Source: Filosporella fistucella (Eukaryota > Ascomycota > Leotiomycetes > Helotiales). From it: a DNA stretch of 64,000 bases. The translations under genes were made by a program, and so were the position numbers. Location of the stretch: the NCBI GenBank assembly GCA_030077755.1, contig JAQJZZ010000010.1:62001-126000 (forward strand), given 5' to 3'. Below are positions 25,982-38,431 of the stretch, in pieces (position 1 is the first letter of the stretch; every line of letters starts with the position of its first letter). The notes under the pieces are model-generated. The model was not told where the DNA came from, searched no databases, and saw only the letters and a program-made list of their open reading frames with translations.

Positions 25982-26275
25982 GGAAAGAAGGATGGATTAT
26001 GACTTGATGGAGTACATAAAGAGCACAGTCATCTAATGATACTGTGCCATCCCACCATTTTTTTTTCCCCATTTTGCTGTGCTCGATTCCTGAAAGAAAC
26101 CCGAGATCTCTTCTATCGGAAGAGACAAGATCTTGAGGCCCTTGCAATCTTGTGTGTCAACAACAAATTGCTGTCGTGCCTGTCTCCTAGTTTCGAGAAA
26201 TTCATGATTACTATTTCGAATTCGATCTGAGCCATCCATTTTCTTTCAACTATGTTTTGAGATTCTCATGACCTC

Positions 26276-27602
26276 TCACCGAGACTTCACAGGACCATCT
26301 CCAACAATTTTGACCGCTATACTCCCACCAATATCAGCAATACCTGCACGACCTTTCCCATCTGCTTCAGAAGAATCAAGTTTTTCGATAATCCTCTCCT
26401 CCCTCGCGTCTTCAAATTCTAATATAGATTCCAAAGACTCATTCTCTGAACCGACAAAGGTCCCAAAATGCACTGCCAAAGTATTCCGCGAGCCAACATC
26501 AAGATGAATATCCAGTGCGTCTGCTGGCGATGCGTGCAAGGCAGATGGTATGTCTTGATGAGATAGTCTCAACCCTAGATTTGAAACGAAGCCTAGGGTG
26601 CCCCCTCTCCAAATAGGTACAAAGGACAGATCAAAGGGCCCAAATTTCTCACCAATTTCCTTGAAAATAGGGCAAATGACTGTGGATTTTGCTGTTCTGC
26701 GATATCCAGTGTCTCCAGCATGATATATAGCACCCTTTCTGTTAATTTTTGACGCGTCTGACTCATCTTTTGAAATAATAAGCTGTTCGATGATCCATCC
26801 ACACCAAAGTGTCGTCCCTTGGTCAAGAGCCCCTCTTCCGGAATTGTGCTGGGCTGGAACGGAAGTAAATCGTAGTAATACATCGTCGCTTGAAATATCA
26901 GAGGTTCCATAGCCAAGATCTTGTATGCTGAAATCCCGTTTCTGCCACCAGTCAAACTCAAAAACCAGTTTCTCGGGGATCCCCAGCGAGACGAGCCAGC
27001 TTCTATTGCCTAGTGGTACAAAGTACCTAGTTTTTGGAAAACGGTCAAGGATAGCTTTGACTGTTGCCAGATCTAGATGATCATAATGATTATGTGATAT
27101 CACAACGGCGTCGCATCCTACCCTCTATTAGTTTCTCTCACAGACCAAAACGGGTTCCACTACCTGGCAGATCAGTCACCTGACACGGGGGTTGCTTTGA
27201 TCTCTGAGGCCCAGTATACTGTGTTGGTCCTGCCCTCGTCGAGAAAATAGGATCAAATACCACCCATAAACTTTTGTTTCTCCCATCTCCGTCTTTAGTT
27301 CCTTCAAGAGGTATCTCCGCTATCACGCCCGCATGCCCCAAGGTCGTCCCCACGATGCATTCCTCTCTCTTTAGATCCCTCTTCTTCAAATCAGCTGCTC
27401 CCCAATCTGGTGTCACAACTTTAACATCTCTCGTATCAGGATGCTTTTTAGCTAGATCTTCGTACCAGCCGAGCGGAAACTTAATTTTGAGGAATTCGGC
27501 CCAGGTGGGTGCTTCAGCTGACGGCCAAGGATTCTTGAATGCTGTGCCTTGATTGTTCGTATGATGGGCGGGTCTATTGAGGGTTGAGACTCTGGAAAAC
27601 AT
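26276..27602 (-). CDS. NAPE-PLD-like metallo-beta-lactamase-fold hydrolase
   Basis: Zinc hydrolase of the family of N-acyl-phosphatidylethanolamine phospholipase D and its fungal and bacterial UlaG-like relatives. Exons 27164-27602 and 26276-27117, 46-nt intron, 426 aa. The metal motif HNHYDHLD appears only after splicing joins the preceding LPGCDAVVIS. Further ligands are likely in HAGDTGYRR and the late HFGTFVGS. The N-terminal segment HHTNNQGTAFKNPWPS matches the family start, where a plain HHTxxGFxNPxPS pattern is usual. No signal peptide or membrane segment. It converges with the FMN monooxygenase (295 bp between stops). Activity on N-acyl phospholipids is likely by family but not shown. 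Confidence 0.88.
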
Positions 27603-27846
27603 TTCAGATTCTTAGATCTTACATTGTTAGAATTGGGATGATTATATACGGATGCTGACAGCTGTTATATTCATGATGGATGACGTAGGTTCGGGCTAGA
27701 AGCGAACCCTTTACATGGGCAGGGCAGTCTGGGTTTGGCTCGGCTGAGCCCCTATTTTGCTTCTCGATGTATATCGGGATTGATTATCTTCTGATGCAAG
27801 AACCAGTAGTCAAGTGGAATAATAAACCTTAAACTATCTTGCTTCA

Positions 27847-30657
27847 TCATGATTTCATCTTCCTTGCCGCCAAAAAGGCTGCAACGACATTCGCATGCTC
27901 GATATTCGCCCCAGCATCATTCGCCAATAACCACTCACTCTCACGACATTTCGCATCTAAGACAACATTTTGAACACCCCCCCTAACTGTACTTCGGATG
28001 CTCCTGGAGACTCCCTGGCCAGAATATGCAACCAAGCCCACGATTCCCGCTCCGGTTTTCATGGTCAAACTCACGATTCCCTTACCTAGGCCTTTCGCCA
28101 CCCCCTTTGCACCTTCCTTCTTCTTACCTTTGTACGTCTCTACAAATATGTCCGTTAAGCCTTCATATACCCCACGACCGAATGTCTTCCCAGCGACTGT
28201 CATGCCGCTCTTATAGTCTGTCACTTTGCCGTAATCCCTATACTCATGATCGTAGAATCGCGGTACAGCTCGCATCCCTTCAGCCATGGCAAGTGGGATG
28301 TCGACCAGGACTCCTTTCGAAGAGCTTACAAACACCTTGGCGACACTACCTGCCGATGCCAAGGCCATGACCCCTGCTATCTGAAGTCCTTTTCTTTTCA
28401 CTGCAGGGTGTTCGGCGAGTTGGACTAAGCCACCTAGATCACGCTGCTCGTGTATGCTTTGATAAGGGTCACTTTTATTGCCTGCAGGGGCGGAACTGGA
28501 TTCTGCTGTACCATATACTTCCTTGGTAGCACTGGAAGATTGGCCTTCTTGGCTTTTTTCTTTGTCTATTCGGTACTCAAGATATGGTTTGCGTACAATA
28601 TCAATCGTCGCGCCTGCCATGCTACTCATTGTAGATATGGAGGCTGATGTGATGGCGGTCACTGGGTCCCATCGTCGAACATCAATGACTATTGTTTTCG
28701 TTTCATGCCTGTTTCGATTTCGGTTAGACTACTTTAGGACTGTGGGGTGTCCATGAAGGTGGCAGAGGCTAAACGTACAGGTGTAAATGCTTTCGTTCTA
28801 TGATCGTTGCCTTCGTTAAAATACCCGCTGCAAGTTTCGACAAGGTTACCTCGTTTTTCCCATGTCTGTATCTTAATGAGGCAGGCTCATTGGGAATGAG
28901 ATCACATTGCAAATCAGATCTTGGAAGGTTACTGTGAAAGGACTTCACTGCGGCCTTCACGCCTGATTCCAAACCCATCTTTTGAGAGATTCGTCTAGCT
29001 GCTGTTGTGGCCTCCGGTTGGAGGCAAAATCTGATGGCGTTCGACAAGTTCAGCGAGGTAAGTGAGCTGTTGGGAATCGGCTCTGGGCCAGCTCCTGCGG
29101 CTGCGACCATTCTTCCCCAGAAAGGTTGACTATCAACAATTAGACTACTGAGATGTGAAATTCATGGCATAAACTTACTCTCCGAAAAATGGTACTATTG
29201 TGGTCGGCTTGCCATTCAGTAAGCCACACGCAGTTGTACCAGCTCCGCCATGATGCACCACCGCTGCAACGTGCCGAAATAGCCATTCGTGTGGGCAGTC
29301 GTCGAGATAGAAAACGTCAGGATGCTCTCCAGCTCCAAGCTTGCTCCAGCCCCGTGATATAATGGCGCGAACACCTGCAAGTCGCACAGCTTCCAAGATA
29401 ATCGCTGTCATGCGCTCCGGGTCTTCAATCACAATACTTCCAAATCCAATATATACTGGCTGTTGCGGGCTAGCCTGGAGAAACTTCCCGAGCTCAACGG
29501 GAGGATTGTAGGCAGGCGTATCGCGGAAGAAAAAGCCACATACATCTTAATGAAATGTTTAGCTGCTGTGGACTTGAAAATCCGATAACAATTCTCACAT
29601 ACCAATATGTGAACCCCAGTCTGTTGGCTTTGGAATTAGAGCCGGTGACCAACAATATGTAAACGGAACTTCCAGAGTGTCTAGAAGTCCAGGGCCTTCT
29701 GTCAATGGCACAGGTTCGAGATCCAGAGTTTTCTGTCGCCAATCGTTTATCACATCCCCTAGACTTTTGCAGCCGGATATCAGTTGGGCTTTTATAGCAG
29801 TAGGTAGTATCTACGCACCCTTGCCAAGTCATGAAATCGACGATCCCATATGAAATATAGTTCGACATCTTTGCATCTCCACCACTAAATTTCAAGTTCG
29901 CCAGAGGATGAGGAAACGACCTTGTGCTCGTCCAAGGCATTGTGAACATCAAGTGAACCGGAATCCCCAGAGCTTGAGCACAATGCACATGGGCAAAGCT
30001 AGGCGGATTTGCGATTATAGCATCTGCGACAAATTCATCGCCGGTAAATTCATCTGGTTGAATACAAGATTTCCAGCAGCCCAACAACATCTTGGAAATC
30101 ATATGGCGCTTTGCCTGAATGTCCCCGGCACGGAGGCTCTTCATGCTTGGAATAAGTGCAGGATTCTTCACCATATACGCCATCAACTCAGCAGGATCGC
30201 CACCTATGGGGTAAAACTCGAGGCCTGATTCCCTTACAAAGGACTCGAAAACATCATGGGTTGCGAGGCGCACGCGATGGCCATGCTTTTGAAGTTCGCA
30301 CCCGAGTGCAATGAATGGTTGAACATCTCCCCGACTCCCCACCACTTGTATGACGATGTTTAATTTTATGTCAAATGCATTATCATTGATCAAAGTGTAT
30401 AGTGGCGGGGATGGGTAAGTGCGGATGGGAGGAGGTACGAGGAGAGAAAGGGCTCTTCCAAGGCTGGAGTCGATATCGACATCAATACGTCCGTCTGCTA
30501 CGAGAACATTAGCAACAGCATGTTTATCAGCAGGTATAAAGGGAAGGGGACACCGGAGTATCATACTTTTGACATCTGTGCTTTCTGCTATGAAGTTTGC
30601 AGGCAGAATCAGCGGCTGATAGCAATCTTCATCATCGCTTGAGTGACAGCTTATCAT
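27847..30657 (-). CDS. Sterol-type UDP-glucosyltransferase (GT1/GT28 fold), large
   Basis: Glycosyltransferase related to sterol 3-beta-glucosyltransferases (UGT80/Atg26 catalytic domain), expected to add glucose to sterols or other lipids. Five exons: 29819-30657, 29603-29763, 29179-29545, 28779-29129 and 27847-28708; 859 aa. The N-terminal half has VGSRGDVQPFIALGCELQ and WTSTRSFPHP. The nucleotide-sugar site is VYIGFGSIVI, HVAAVVHHGGAGTTACGL and the QPFWGRMVAAAGAGP helix. Unlike yeast Atg26 there is no GRAM/PH region. Instead, ~260 residues follow the catalytic domain, with Gly/Ala-rich stretches (GKGIVSLTMKTGAGIVGLVA) that could associate with membranes; this tail is common in fungal members. 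The first possible ATG is 30657; the frame further upstream lacks one. Confidence 0.9.
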
Positions 30658-31599
30658 GACCACTAGACCAGAGACAATGCAGAAGGGGGGAATAAAAGGA
30701 CACAGAAAACAGAGAGAGTGAATAATAAATTGTCAGATGGAAGCTTCAAGGTCTTGATAAGAAGAATTCGGAGCATCAGAGCGCCGCGAAGGATTTCTAC
30801 ATCTTAATGCTCTTGGGACTTCCCAACGATTTCAACAACTTTATGGCTTGACCCACAAGCCCCAAGATTCGTCTTCCCTACCGACTCGTTACAGATAGTT
30901 TATTTCAGGTATTTGACTCGTGTCAGGGTTGCCCACTGCTGTCGAGAGATGTTCCGAAGAAAATCTTCTTTGCCGACAATTGTACTGGACTATCCTACGC
31001 TAGTCTTGATTAGGCAGTCTTATACGTTATTTACGGAGAGACGAGGTTTCGTCCACGCCGTATCCGTATACACCTTCCATAATTTGATCTTGCCGTGCAA
31101 ATCATACCTACGTCAAGTGGTAGGAATTGAGGAGACACCAACGGTTGCCAAGTACATGAGTTGCAGGTACCTGCCAACTAAGCTGTTTCGGGACATGAAA
31201 TACCGTTTACGAGAGCTCTCCAGCCCCTGAAGGACTCCGACAGCACTTTTGGGTTGATGTGCCTGATAATTCTATTTTCGTATGACATCGTCCTCCAACT
31301 ATTTGCTCTTGGCAAGGGTGAGGCGATGTCCTGATCTTCTATGTTCTCAATGTCCTTTCAATATTAGCATTTTTCTCAAACATGGTCATACTATAATATA
31401 TGACATTTTAGAAGAATTTCTTGTAGCTCATCTCCTGAGGAACATCATCCAGAACAGACTTTTTCTTCGTAAGAAGGGCGGGCAGACCAACAAAATATGC
31501 ACCCAGTGAGTGGCCATGGTTTGAGCTTGAAGAACTGAAAGCCGTTATGTCCTCAGCTGACAAGATAAGTAGAAAACGCATTCAGCAGGGCTCTCGAAA
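30658..31599. promoter_or_regulatory. Divergent intergenic region, UGT / four-helix membrane protein
   Basis: 942 bp without a supported gene; it should hold both promoters. No distinctive motif identified. Confidence 0.4.
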
Positions 31600-32268
31600 A
31601 TGTCGGAACAGTACTGGAATCCGAAAGGCTCATCCAGTATTTTCGTCCGGGCCGGCCTCCGTATCCTCCAATTCCTCTTCGCCATCATCATTGCCATCCT
31701 CTACGGCCTTGACCTCACGAATTCCACTTCTCGCAACTCGCGTGCCGAAAGCGGTTGGGTATTCGCCGAAGTCGCAGCAGCCCTATCTGCACTCACCTGT
31801 ATAATCCGCTGCTTTGTCACTGTCACAAGAGTCATGTGGTGTCTTTGGGACTGGGTGATGGTTGTGCTGTGGGCTGCACAAACTGGTGTTTTTGGTGTTG
31901 CGTTCATTAGTCGTAGTCCGGGGAAAGAAATGTTTTTGAACTTCACGACTTCTGTGCCTAGGATGGAAGCAGCGGTATGGATTTCCTTAGTAAATATGCT
32001 GCTCTGGTTTGCAAGCACTACACTTGGGATGGTTTGGTGCTGTACGAACCGGAGGGTAACTAGGAAGACCAACATGGCAAATCACGAAGATGAGGAGAAC
32101 AAAGGGATTTCGGGGAGGGATTCGAAGTCTAGCGAACGCTTGGAGCACGAGAAGAGTGGTGAAAAAGTCAAGATGCCGAGGGATAAGAGCGACATGGAAG
32201 AACCATTTACGGAGCTCGAGAAGAAGTTCAGCTCTGAGCCTCCAAAGTATGCTAGATTTTCGGTATGA
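31600..32268 (+). CDS. Four-helix membrane protein, MARVEL-like
   Basis: Intronless 222-aa protein with four hydrophobic segments at about 18-40, 52-72, 80-103 and 123-147, followed by a ~75-residue charged, Ser/Lys/Glu-rich cytosolic tail. The topology and the TM1 start (VRAGLRILQFLFAIIIAILYG) resemble fungal MARVEL-domain proteins, which sit in plasma-membrane or eisosome-like domains. Residues that would prove the family are few, so the name rests mainly on topology. The tail ends with PPKYARFSV, which contains a PPxY motif (PPKY). Confidence 0.8.
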   Translation: MSEQYWNPKGSSSIFVRAGLRILQFLFAIIIAILYGLDLTNSTSRNSRAESGWVFAEVAAALSALTCIIRCFVTVTRVMWCLWDWVMVVLWAAQTGVFGVAFISRSPGKEMFLNFTTSVPRMEAAVWISLVNMLLWFASTTLGMVWCCTNRRVTRKTNMANHEDEENKGISGRDSKSSERLEHEKSGEKVKMPRDKSDMEEPFTELEKKFSSEPPKYARFSV

Positions 32269-34023
32269 ACAGCTCCAATAGCATCCATCAACAGAGGATC
32301 GGAGTTTGCTCTCCGATAGCTCACAACTTCTCTATAATCCATCTGTCCTATGGTTTGAGATACCAGTCTAAATTCTGATAACATGAGCAAATCAAATGAA
32401 AAGCTTATTCTAGAGGAAAACATTCCTGGTGAGATGCTGAAACCAAACTCTGATTGCTTGTATTCATTTCTTTATTCTCTCATACATCCAATTGGACAAC
32501 GATGGAGAAGACTTGTAGTGATAGTAAAACAGATATCCTTTGAAAGAAAATGTGATCAGTGGTGGTATTTCTTGCTGAGAGTGTGCTCATTGTGGCTAGC
32601 CATACCGTCTGGTTTTGTTTTTAAACCCCTAGAAGGAAATATAGTAGCTAAATGAAATCATGAAAAGACGTCGTTCTGGAATCACATTTGGATAAGGCCA
32701 GATTTTTTATAAATGTAGAGCCTCTTCTCTTTCCATTTCGTGGGAAGCCTTCAGAGATTGTAGTTCGGGAAAGCTTAAACTTTCAGGAGGGAAGCGGGGT
32801 TTAAGCATAGGGTGTTTAGCGCCTCCCTATGCCAAATCTGGGGTTTAAAGCCCGCAACGAAAAAGCAAGATTTCATATCAGTGACTAGTTATGGACACCA
32901 AAATTAAGAACCAAGAAATTAAAGAATGAAAAGACTGCTGATAAATAGGTCTTGTGATGTTTGAGTACATTATACTAAATCTTGAATTTGTCAACGACTT
33001 TGTTACCCGTTAGCAGCGCCTAAGCATTGTGCAGAATCATGGCAAAGCTTCTTTGGAGGGGCAGATAAGCTCGGCGTGGAGATAGGTGGCTTGGCAGAGA
33101 TCTCATTTTAATTCGATATTTAGATCCTCTCTTAAATAGAATAGTCAGAGGATTGACCTTTTCCTGATAAATTTCAGTCGTTGAGGGAGAGTAGACGCCC
33201 GATGGACAGCAACGCCCACCAAAGAGGATAATGTCTCTCTATTTCATATTACCTTCCGTAGAGAATCTGAATTGTTTTCAAGCCTTTACATCCATGCTTG
33301 CTAATAGTGTTCGAGATGTCTCACTGCCCCGCTTCTTGGGTAACCCAAAATCACCTTACTTCCGCCACAGTCAGCTGTCTAATTCTTGAGGCCATTCACG
33401 AGCATTTGAGATAGAAGAACTGGAATGGGACTCAATCATTTGAAAAGATAAATTGCAGGATTCCTGCTATCTCTGTCCACAAGTTGTACTGTAGAAGCAC
33501 AATTCAAATTTCAATCATAGAACATGATGATATTCATTCCCAAAGGTCAGAAAATACAATCAATCTCGCATTGAAACATTTCCCTTTCCCTGTCCATACC
33601 ACATCAGGAAATGCCACCCGTGGCACAACCGTCTTTCCCTTCCAGGCCTCTTCCAGCCCGCCCTAGAAGCACTTAGTCACACCTCTCCCAACGTCCCAAT
33701 CCCAACCCTAGTCCTGTCTCCCCAAAAGCCGAGGATACTGCTATCACCTCCCCTGTGCACATCTCCCACTGGGTCATGTAACAGCCATGCAGAGCCTAGC
33801 GCCAGAGCTCTTATCGCGAGGCTGACACGTCCCAGCAATCAACAAGCTGCGTATGCAGCCACTGCCCACTCGTGAAGAGGGATAAGAAGTCGGCGTTGCC
33901 GGTGTGCTGCTGAGATGGGCTTATATCCTCTTTGCCTCCTCGCTGGAGAAATTGTGTTTCTTTTCTTACTTGAAAGAGACAGCTTGAGTTGAATATAAGT
34001 CGCGAAATCGAAAGCTATTCATC
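32269..34023. other. 1.75-kb AT-rich gene-free block
   Basis: No ORF of note and no transposase or reverse-transcriptase signature. It contains the hairpin at 32805-32832 and two copies of GGGGTTTAA flanking it. The 3' part (33,600-34,020) is the permease promoter and leader. Confidence 0.5.
32805..32832. repeat. Inverted repeat (8-bp stem, 12-nt loop)
   Basis: GCATAGGG at 32805-32812 pairs with CCCTATGC at 32825-32832. GGGGTTTAA occurs on both sides (about 32796-32804 and 32840-32848). It could be a small element remnant or a terminator-like hairpin; no target-site duplication was identified. Confidence 0.4.
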
Positions 34024-35874
34024 ATGGCGGAACCAGAGAACGGACTCGCGAGACATACGAGTACAGTGGAGGAGAAAGATGCTGCTGAGTTGGCCGAGTT
34101 TGGATACAAGCAGGAATTGCGCCGCGATTGGGGATTGATGCATAACTTTGGCATTTCGTTCTCCATTATTGTGAGTCCATTCTGATATATCTTCACGGAG
34201 ATTCAAAACTTATACCCTGCAGTCCGTGATTACTGGTATCACGACCCTCTTCTCCTATGGACTTGTTACTGGTGGCCCAGCAGGTATGTGCTTCTCTGAG
34301 TTATATACATAGATACACAAGCTGATAAATCAAAGTCATGTCAGTAGGTTGGATTGTAGTCTCGGTCTTCACCATGTTCGTCGCCTTTGGCATGGCCGAA
34401 ATCGTCTCTGCCATCCCCACAGCAGGTGGTCCCTACTACTGGGCCGCGATCCTAGCTCCCCCAAAACACTCCGCATTTGCTTCTTGGATCACAGGCTGGT
34501 AAGCAATTCCAAGACTTGGCACTGCAGCTCAAGCTTATATGGATAGGTTCAACCTGCTTGGCCAAGTAGCTGTTACAACTGGTATTTCGTTCGGTTGCGC
34601 CGGACTGATATCTGTGACTGCGACAGTGAAATCGAGCTATGAGCCAACAGCTGCGAAGACCATTGGAATATATGCTGCTGTCTTGATATCTCACGCTATC
34701 ATCAACACGTTCGGTGTACATGTCCTGAAGTATCTAAACAACACTTCAATTGCGCTTCACTCCTTGGGAGTAACGGCTATTGCAATCGCTGTCCTAGCTA
34801 AAGCTCCTACTCATCAGAGCGCAAAATTCGTATTCGCCACCTTCTATGATGGAACTGGAGATCCAGGATGGAGTGTACGAGCTTCACCTGCTTATGTCGC
34901 TGCGTGCGGTGCTTTGATGTCCCAATATACACTCACCGGATTCGATGCTTCAGCTCATTTGTCAGAAGAGACAAGAAATGCATCATGGAGTGCACCAATT
35001 GGAGTCATCAGCTCAGTTGGTTTCTCATCTCTCTTCGGACTCTTCGTTATTCTCAGCTTCCTGTTTTCAATTCAGGACTTCGAAACCACTGTTGCCAGCG
35101 ACGTTGGACAACCAGTTCTTCAAATCTTTATCGATATCTTTGGCGATAATGGCGCGGTAGTTTTGATGTGCTTAGTCCTGATTTGCATCTGGCACTGTGG
35201 GTTGTTCTCTATGACCTCCAATTCCAGAATGATGTTTGCGTTTGCTCGTGATGGTGGAATCGTAAGTTTTGCTCTGTCCCTCTCTCTATGCAAAAACTGA
35301 CCAAAATTAGCCACACTTCTTCCATAAAGTCGACGATAAATTCCGCTCCCCAATCCGAACTGTCTGGCTTGCTGCCTTCCTTTCCTTCTGTCTGGCTCTT
35401 CCATCGCTCGGATCATCCGTCGCTTTCGCAGCCGCAACATCGATCGCGACAATCGGTCTGTATATCTCGTACGGAATCCCGATACTTATTGGACTTATTT
35501 ACGCCTCTGAATTTTCATCCAGAAAAGGACCTTTCAATCTAGGATTTGCCAGTCGTCCGGTAGCGCTTGTCGCAGTTCTCTGGATCAGTTTCATCACAAT
35601 CATTTTTTGCCTTCCAACCGCAAATCCAGTCACAGACCAGACATTGAACTATACCGTTGTTGCCGTGGGTATCATCGGAATTTTTAGTGTCGGCGCCTGG
35701 GTTGTGTGGGCTCATAAGTGGTTCGTCGGACCAGTGAGGGAGATCGAGGAGGCTGCTGCTCTTGGTGTTGACTTGCTCGAACCTGGAGCGTTGGAGAGGG
35801 CAGAAGCTGAACATGCTAGAGATGGAAAGGTCGAGATGGCAGCTGATATTAAGGATAGCAATGAATCCAAGTAG
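34024..35874 (+). CDS. APC-family amino-acid/choline/GABA-type permease
   Basis: Plasma-membrane amino acid-polyamine-choline transporter, 549 aa, about 12 helices. Five exons: 34024-34170, 34223-34283, 34336-34498, 34547-35261 and 35311-35874, with introns of 48-52 nt. Family marks are the start LRRDWGLMHNFGISFSII, the TM1-2 GLVTGGPAVMSVGWIVV, GMAEIVSAIPTAGGPYYWAA, the conserved TGFDASAHLSEETRNASWSAP loop and ARDGGIPHFFHKV. Relatives include GABA and choline carriers; the true substrate cannot be told from the sequence. The Glu/Ala-rich C-terminal tail is cytosolic and contains several lysines, typical of endocytosis-regulated permeases. Confidence 0.93.
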
Positions 35875-36313
35875 GGAGTGGTAGGCAATTTGCTCGCTAT
35901 GTATGTCAATATTAATGGGAGGAGGTAGTTTGTAGCGCGCGGATACCCACAGGAGAACACACTTAATTGAGTTGAGTATTGTAAAAGCTCAAAGTGCCAG
36001 TAGTGTGCAATGTCAGATGAGCCTAATTTCAGTCACAAGTGAGCACACGTATCAACGACAAATGTATAGAAACAATCAAAACGCTTCGCAATTGGCTTCT
36101 AACATGTACATTATATGTAGATCGTGGATTGCACCGATGCGGTGTCTAATATGGCCAAAATTGTACAGTATATCCGACAGGGTCTCAAATACCCTTTGCC
36201 GCCATGCAAAAAGAACGCCTAAAATGTCCACCAACTCCTGTGCCGCCTTTTCGTGTCGTGTCGCCTCTCGGCGAGTGTGTTTATGTCTTAATTCTGGAAC
36301 TGATGCTTTTTAT
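35875..36313. other. Convergent intergenic region, permease / GTP cyclohydrolase II
   Basis: 439 bp holding the 3' flanks of both genes. Nothing else seen. Confidence 0.5.
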
Positions 36314-37552
36314 CTACGAGCCCTCGTTCATTTGTAACATATGCCCCATTTTCTCAATCTGCATTCTAGTTAGTGTATGGTTATAACATAGATGCATGCA
36401 TGGAAAGAGACATACCTTTGTCTTCAGATATCCACCCACTTCCTGACTCCTGATTCCGCCTTTCCCCCGCCATGCAAGAGGTACCATCGCAACTCTTTCC
36501 CTAACCACAATCTCACGATTTGGCCCTTCCACGGCGCGCACTTTGTCTGGATTATTTGTCAAAAGCCTCAAGTCCTTTACTCCTAGATCCATAAGCATCG
36601 CTGTCGCCAGACCGTAACTCCGCGCATCTGCTGGATGTCGAAGAAGTAGATTTGCTTCAACTGTATCAGATCCTAAATCCTGTAAATTGTATGCTTTTAA
36701 TTTTTCTCCCAATCCGATTCCTCGCCCCTCCTGGCGCAAATATATTATGATTCCACCTCCAGAGCCCGGCAGTGACATTAATCGCGCCGCTTCATCCAGT
36801 TGCTCCCCACAATCGCAGCGCGCAGACCAAACTGTCTCTCCGGTATAGCATTCTGAATGTATTCTCACAAGAGGTGGGTCTTTGGTCACTCCGTTGGCAC
36901 CAATGTTTCCGTTTTCCATTTTGGAACTCGTCCGTCCAGGATATAGTCGGCCGGTATATGCCCCTCTAATCAGCCTGTCCATTTCCGTCTCCCCCTCCCT
37001 CACCCGGTCCAAACTCTGGCTTCGGATCTGATTCCCGAAAACAATGGCCAAGTGTTCCTTATTATCTTCGCTGTTTTGATAAAGATGCAAGAACATCTCA
37101 GTTCCACTTCCTCCGATTGTAGTCGGTATTCTCGCCCGCACTACGCAGTTGACATCTGGCAACTTCTCTAGCAGTTTTGGTTTCTTCTGTCCGCATCCGC
37201 CGTTTGACACGGTACTGTCTACTGGCACAGATTTTGGAATATGGTGAGAGGGGGTCTGCGTGCCTGTCCCAGGCGTCGAAGGGGGTGTGATCTGTGGAGA
37301 TACGAGGCCAGGCAGTTCGGAGTCATGATCCGAGTCATGATCCGGATGTGAGGAAGGAGAATCGAGTGTAGAATTGAAGTGAGGATGGGAGATAGAGATA
37401 GAGTTGAGGTCGAGCTCGGAAATTGCGCGCGATACAGGTATAGGCCGAGGAGAGTAGAAGGGTGGCAGTTGAGGAACCTCGTCGCTCTCATCTAAGTGCG
37501 GATTCCATGTAGGGTGGGAGGATGCGACGGGAGTGCTATCGAGGTCCGGCAT
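36314..37552 (-). CDS. RIB1: GTP cyclohydrolase II, first step of riboflavin synthesis
   Basis: Converts GTP to a diaminopyrimidine with loss of formate and pyrophosphate, starting riboflavin (FMN/FAD) synthesis; cytosolic. Exons 36416-37552 and 36314-36358, 57-nt intron, 393 aa. The last exon encodes only 14 residues (IEKMGHML...), matching the family C-terminus. The zinc site is [20 protein letters not shown], followed by the GTP-binding [17 protein letters not shown] and [13 protein letters not shown] and the end motif [10 protein letters not shown]. The first ~125 residues are Ser/Pro/Asp-rich and disordered, an extension usual in filamentous fungi. It is a lone RibA-like enzyme, without a DHBP synthase fusion. 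Confidence 0.96.
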   Translation of the reverse strand: MPDLDSTPVASSHPTWNPHLDESDEVPQLPPFYSPRPIPVSRAISELDLNSISISHPHFNSTLDSPSSHPDHDSDHDSELPGLVSPQITPPSTPGTGTQTPSHHIPKSVPVDSTVSNGGCGQKKPKLLEKLPDVNCVVRARIPTTIGGSGTEMFLHLYQNSEDNKEHLAIVFGNQIRSQSLDRVREGETEMDRLIRGAYTGRLYPGRTSSKMENGNIGANGVTKDPPLVRIHSECYTGETVWSARCDCGEQLDEAARLMSLPGSGGGIIIYLRQEGRGIGLGEKLKAYNLQDLGSDTVEANLLLRHPADARSYGLATAMLMDLGVKDLRLLTNNPDKVRAVEGPNREIVVRERVAMVPLAWRGKGGIRSQEVGGYLKTKVCLFPCMHLCYNHTLTRMQIEKMGHMLQMNEGS

Positions 37553-38431
37553 CGTGTAAGGAGTATGAAGAGAAGTAGCTATAGAAATAGAGTCGTCGAT
37601 GGTTGCAACATGTGGTAGGTTTTAGAATCGCAGCAAGAGAGTTGTTGTTGTGGGTTGAAGGCGTGATTGAAGGTGGGGAGGCAGAGGGACGGATAGGTAG
37701 TTTTGAAGTTATTGACGGCCGAGGTCGGTAATCATTGGTAAAGGTTAATAGTGGTAATTGATAAGCAGAGTATTAAATTCCTGCACAACTTGCTCTCTGA
37801 TGCTTTGAAATATTTTCACATATACAGAACAGTGTCTCAATTCTCATAATGGCACTTTTTTCTACTTGCTTCAACTCACTACGTAGCATCTTTGTTGCTG
37901 ACTGTGCTTGTAGAAAAATTTCAGATCACGTGCATTCCCCTCATTCGTAATCATTTTATCCGAGTTATATCCTTTCAAAGCCGAAGCCGACAACTTCGTG
38001 CCATTAAACCTCCATTTAACAAGGCTATCAGAAGTCTTCAAGCCTTTCATAATGTTAATCATTCAATGTTAAAGTTCCCTAAGTATTGATTATAATCATA
38101 TAATAAGTTGTCGCTTCGAATTTGCTTCTGGTAGCGCCCTGGAGATCAATGACGTTTAAGTTCCGAGGTTCCACCTTTGCCCTGGGCGCTGTCATTTTGC
38201 AGTCTCTTGCAGTCTCTTGCAGTCATTGTCACTGTTTGGCAGCTTATGGATATTTGAAGTGTATGGAGAAGTTGTATATAATTGTCTGAATCAATCTGAA
38301 GGCTTCCAGCACACCTCCATTAATCCAAGTAGAGTCTGATACCAAGCGAATAAACTGGGTCAAATGCATACCCTACATCCCAAATTCTTCGCTCGAGTCA
38401 AACTGATAAACGCCGGCAATGCTACTATACA
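37553..38431. other. Intergenic, RIB1 upstream region and NAP1 3' flank
   Basis: No gene. Contains a short 10-bp tandem repeat (38197-38224). Confidence 0.5.
38197..38224. repeat. Short tandem repeat, 10-bp unit
   Basis: Unit AGTCTCTTGC occurs twice in full with partial copies at both ends. A minor microsatellite-like repeat. Confidence 0.7.

Noticed and set aside
27847..28662. Separate gene for the 271-aa minus-strand ORF
   Set aside because: A GTACGT...CAG intron (28709-28778) joins it in frame to the glycosyltransferase core, and the summed exons are a multiple of three.
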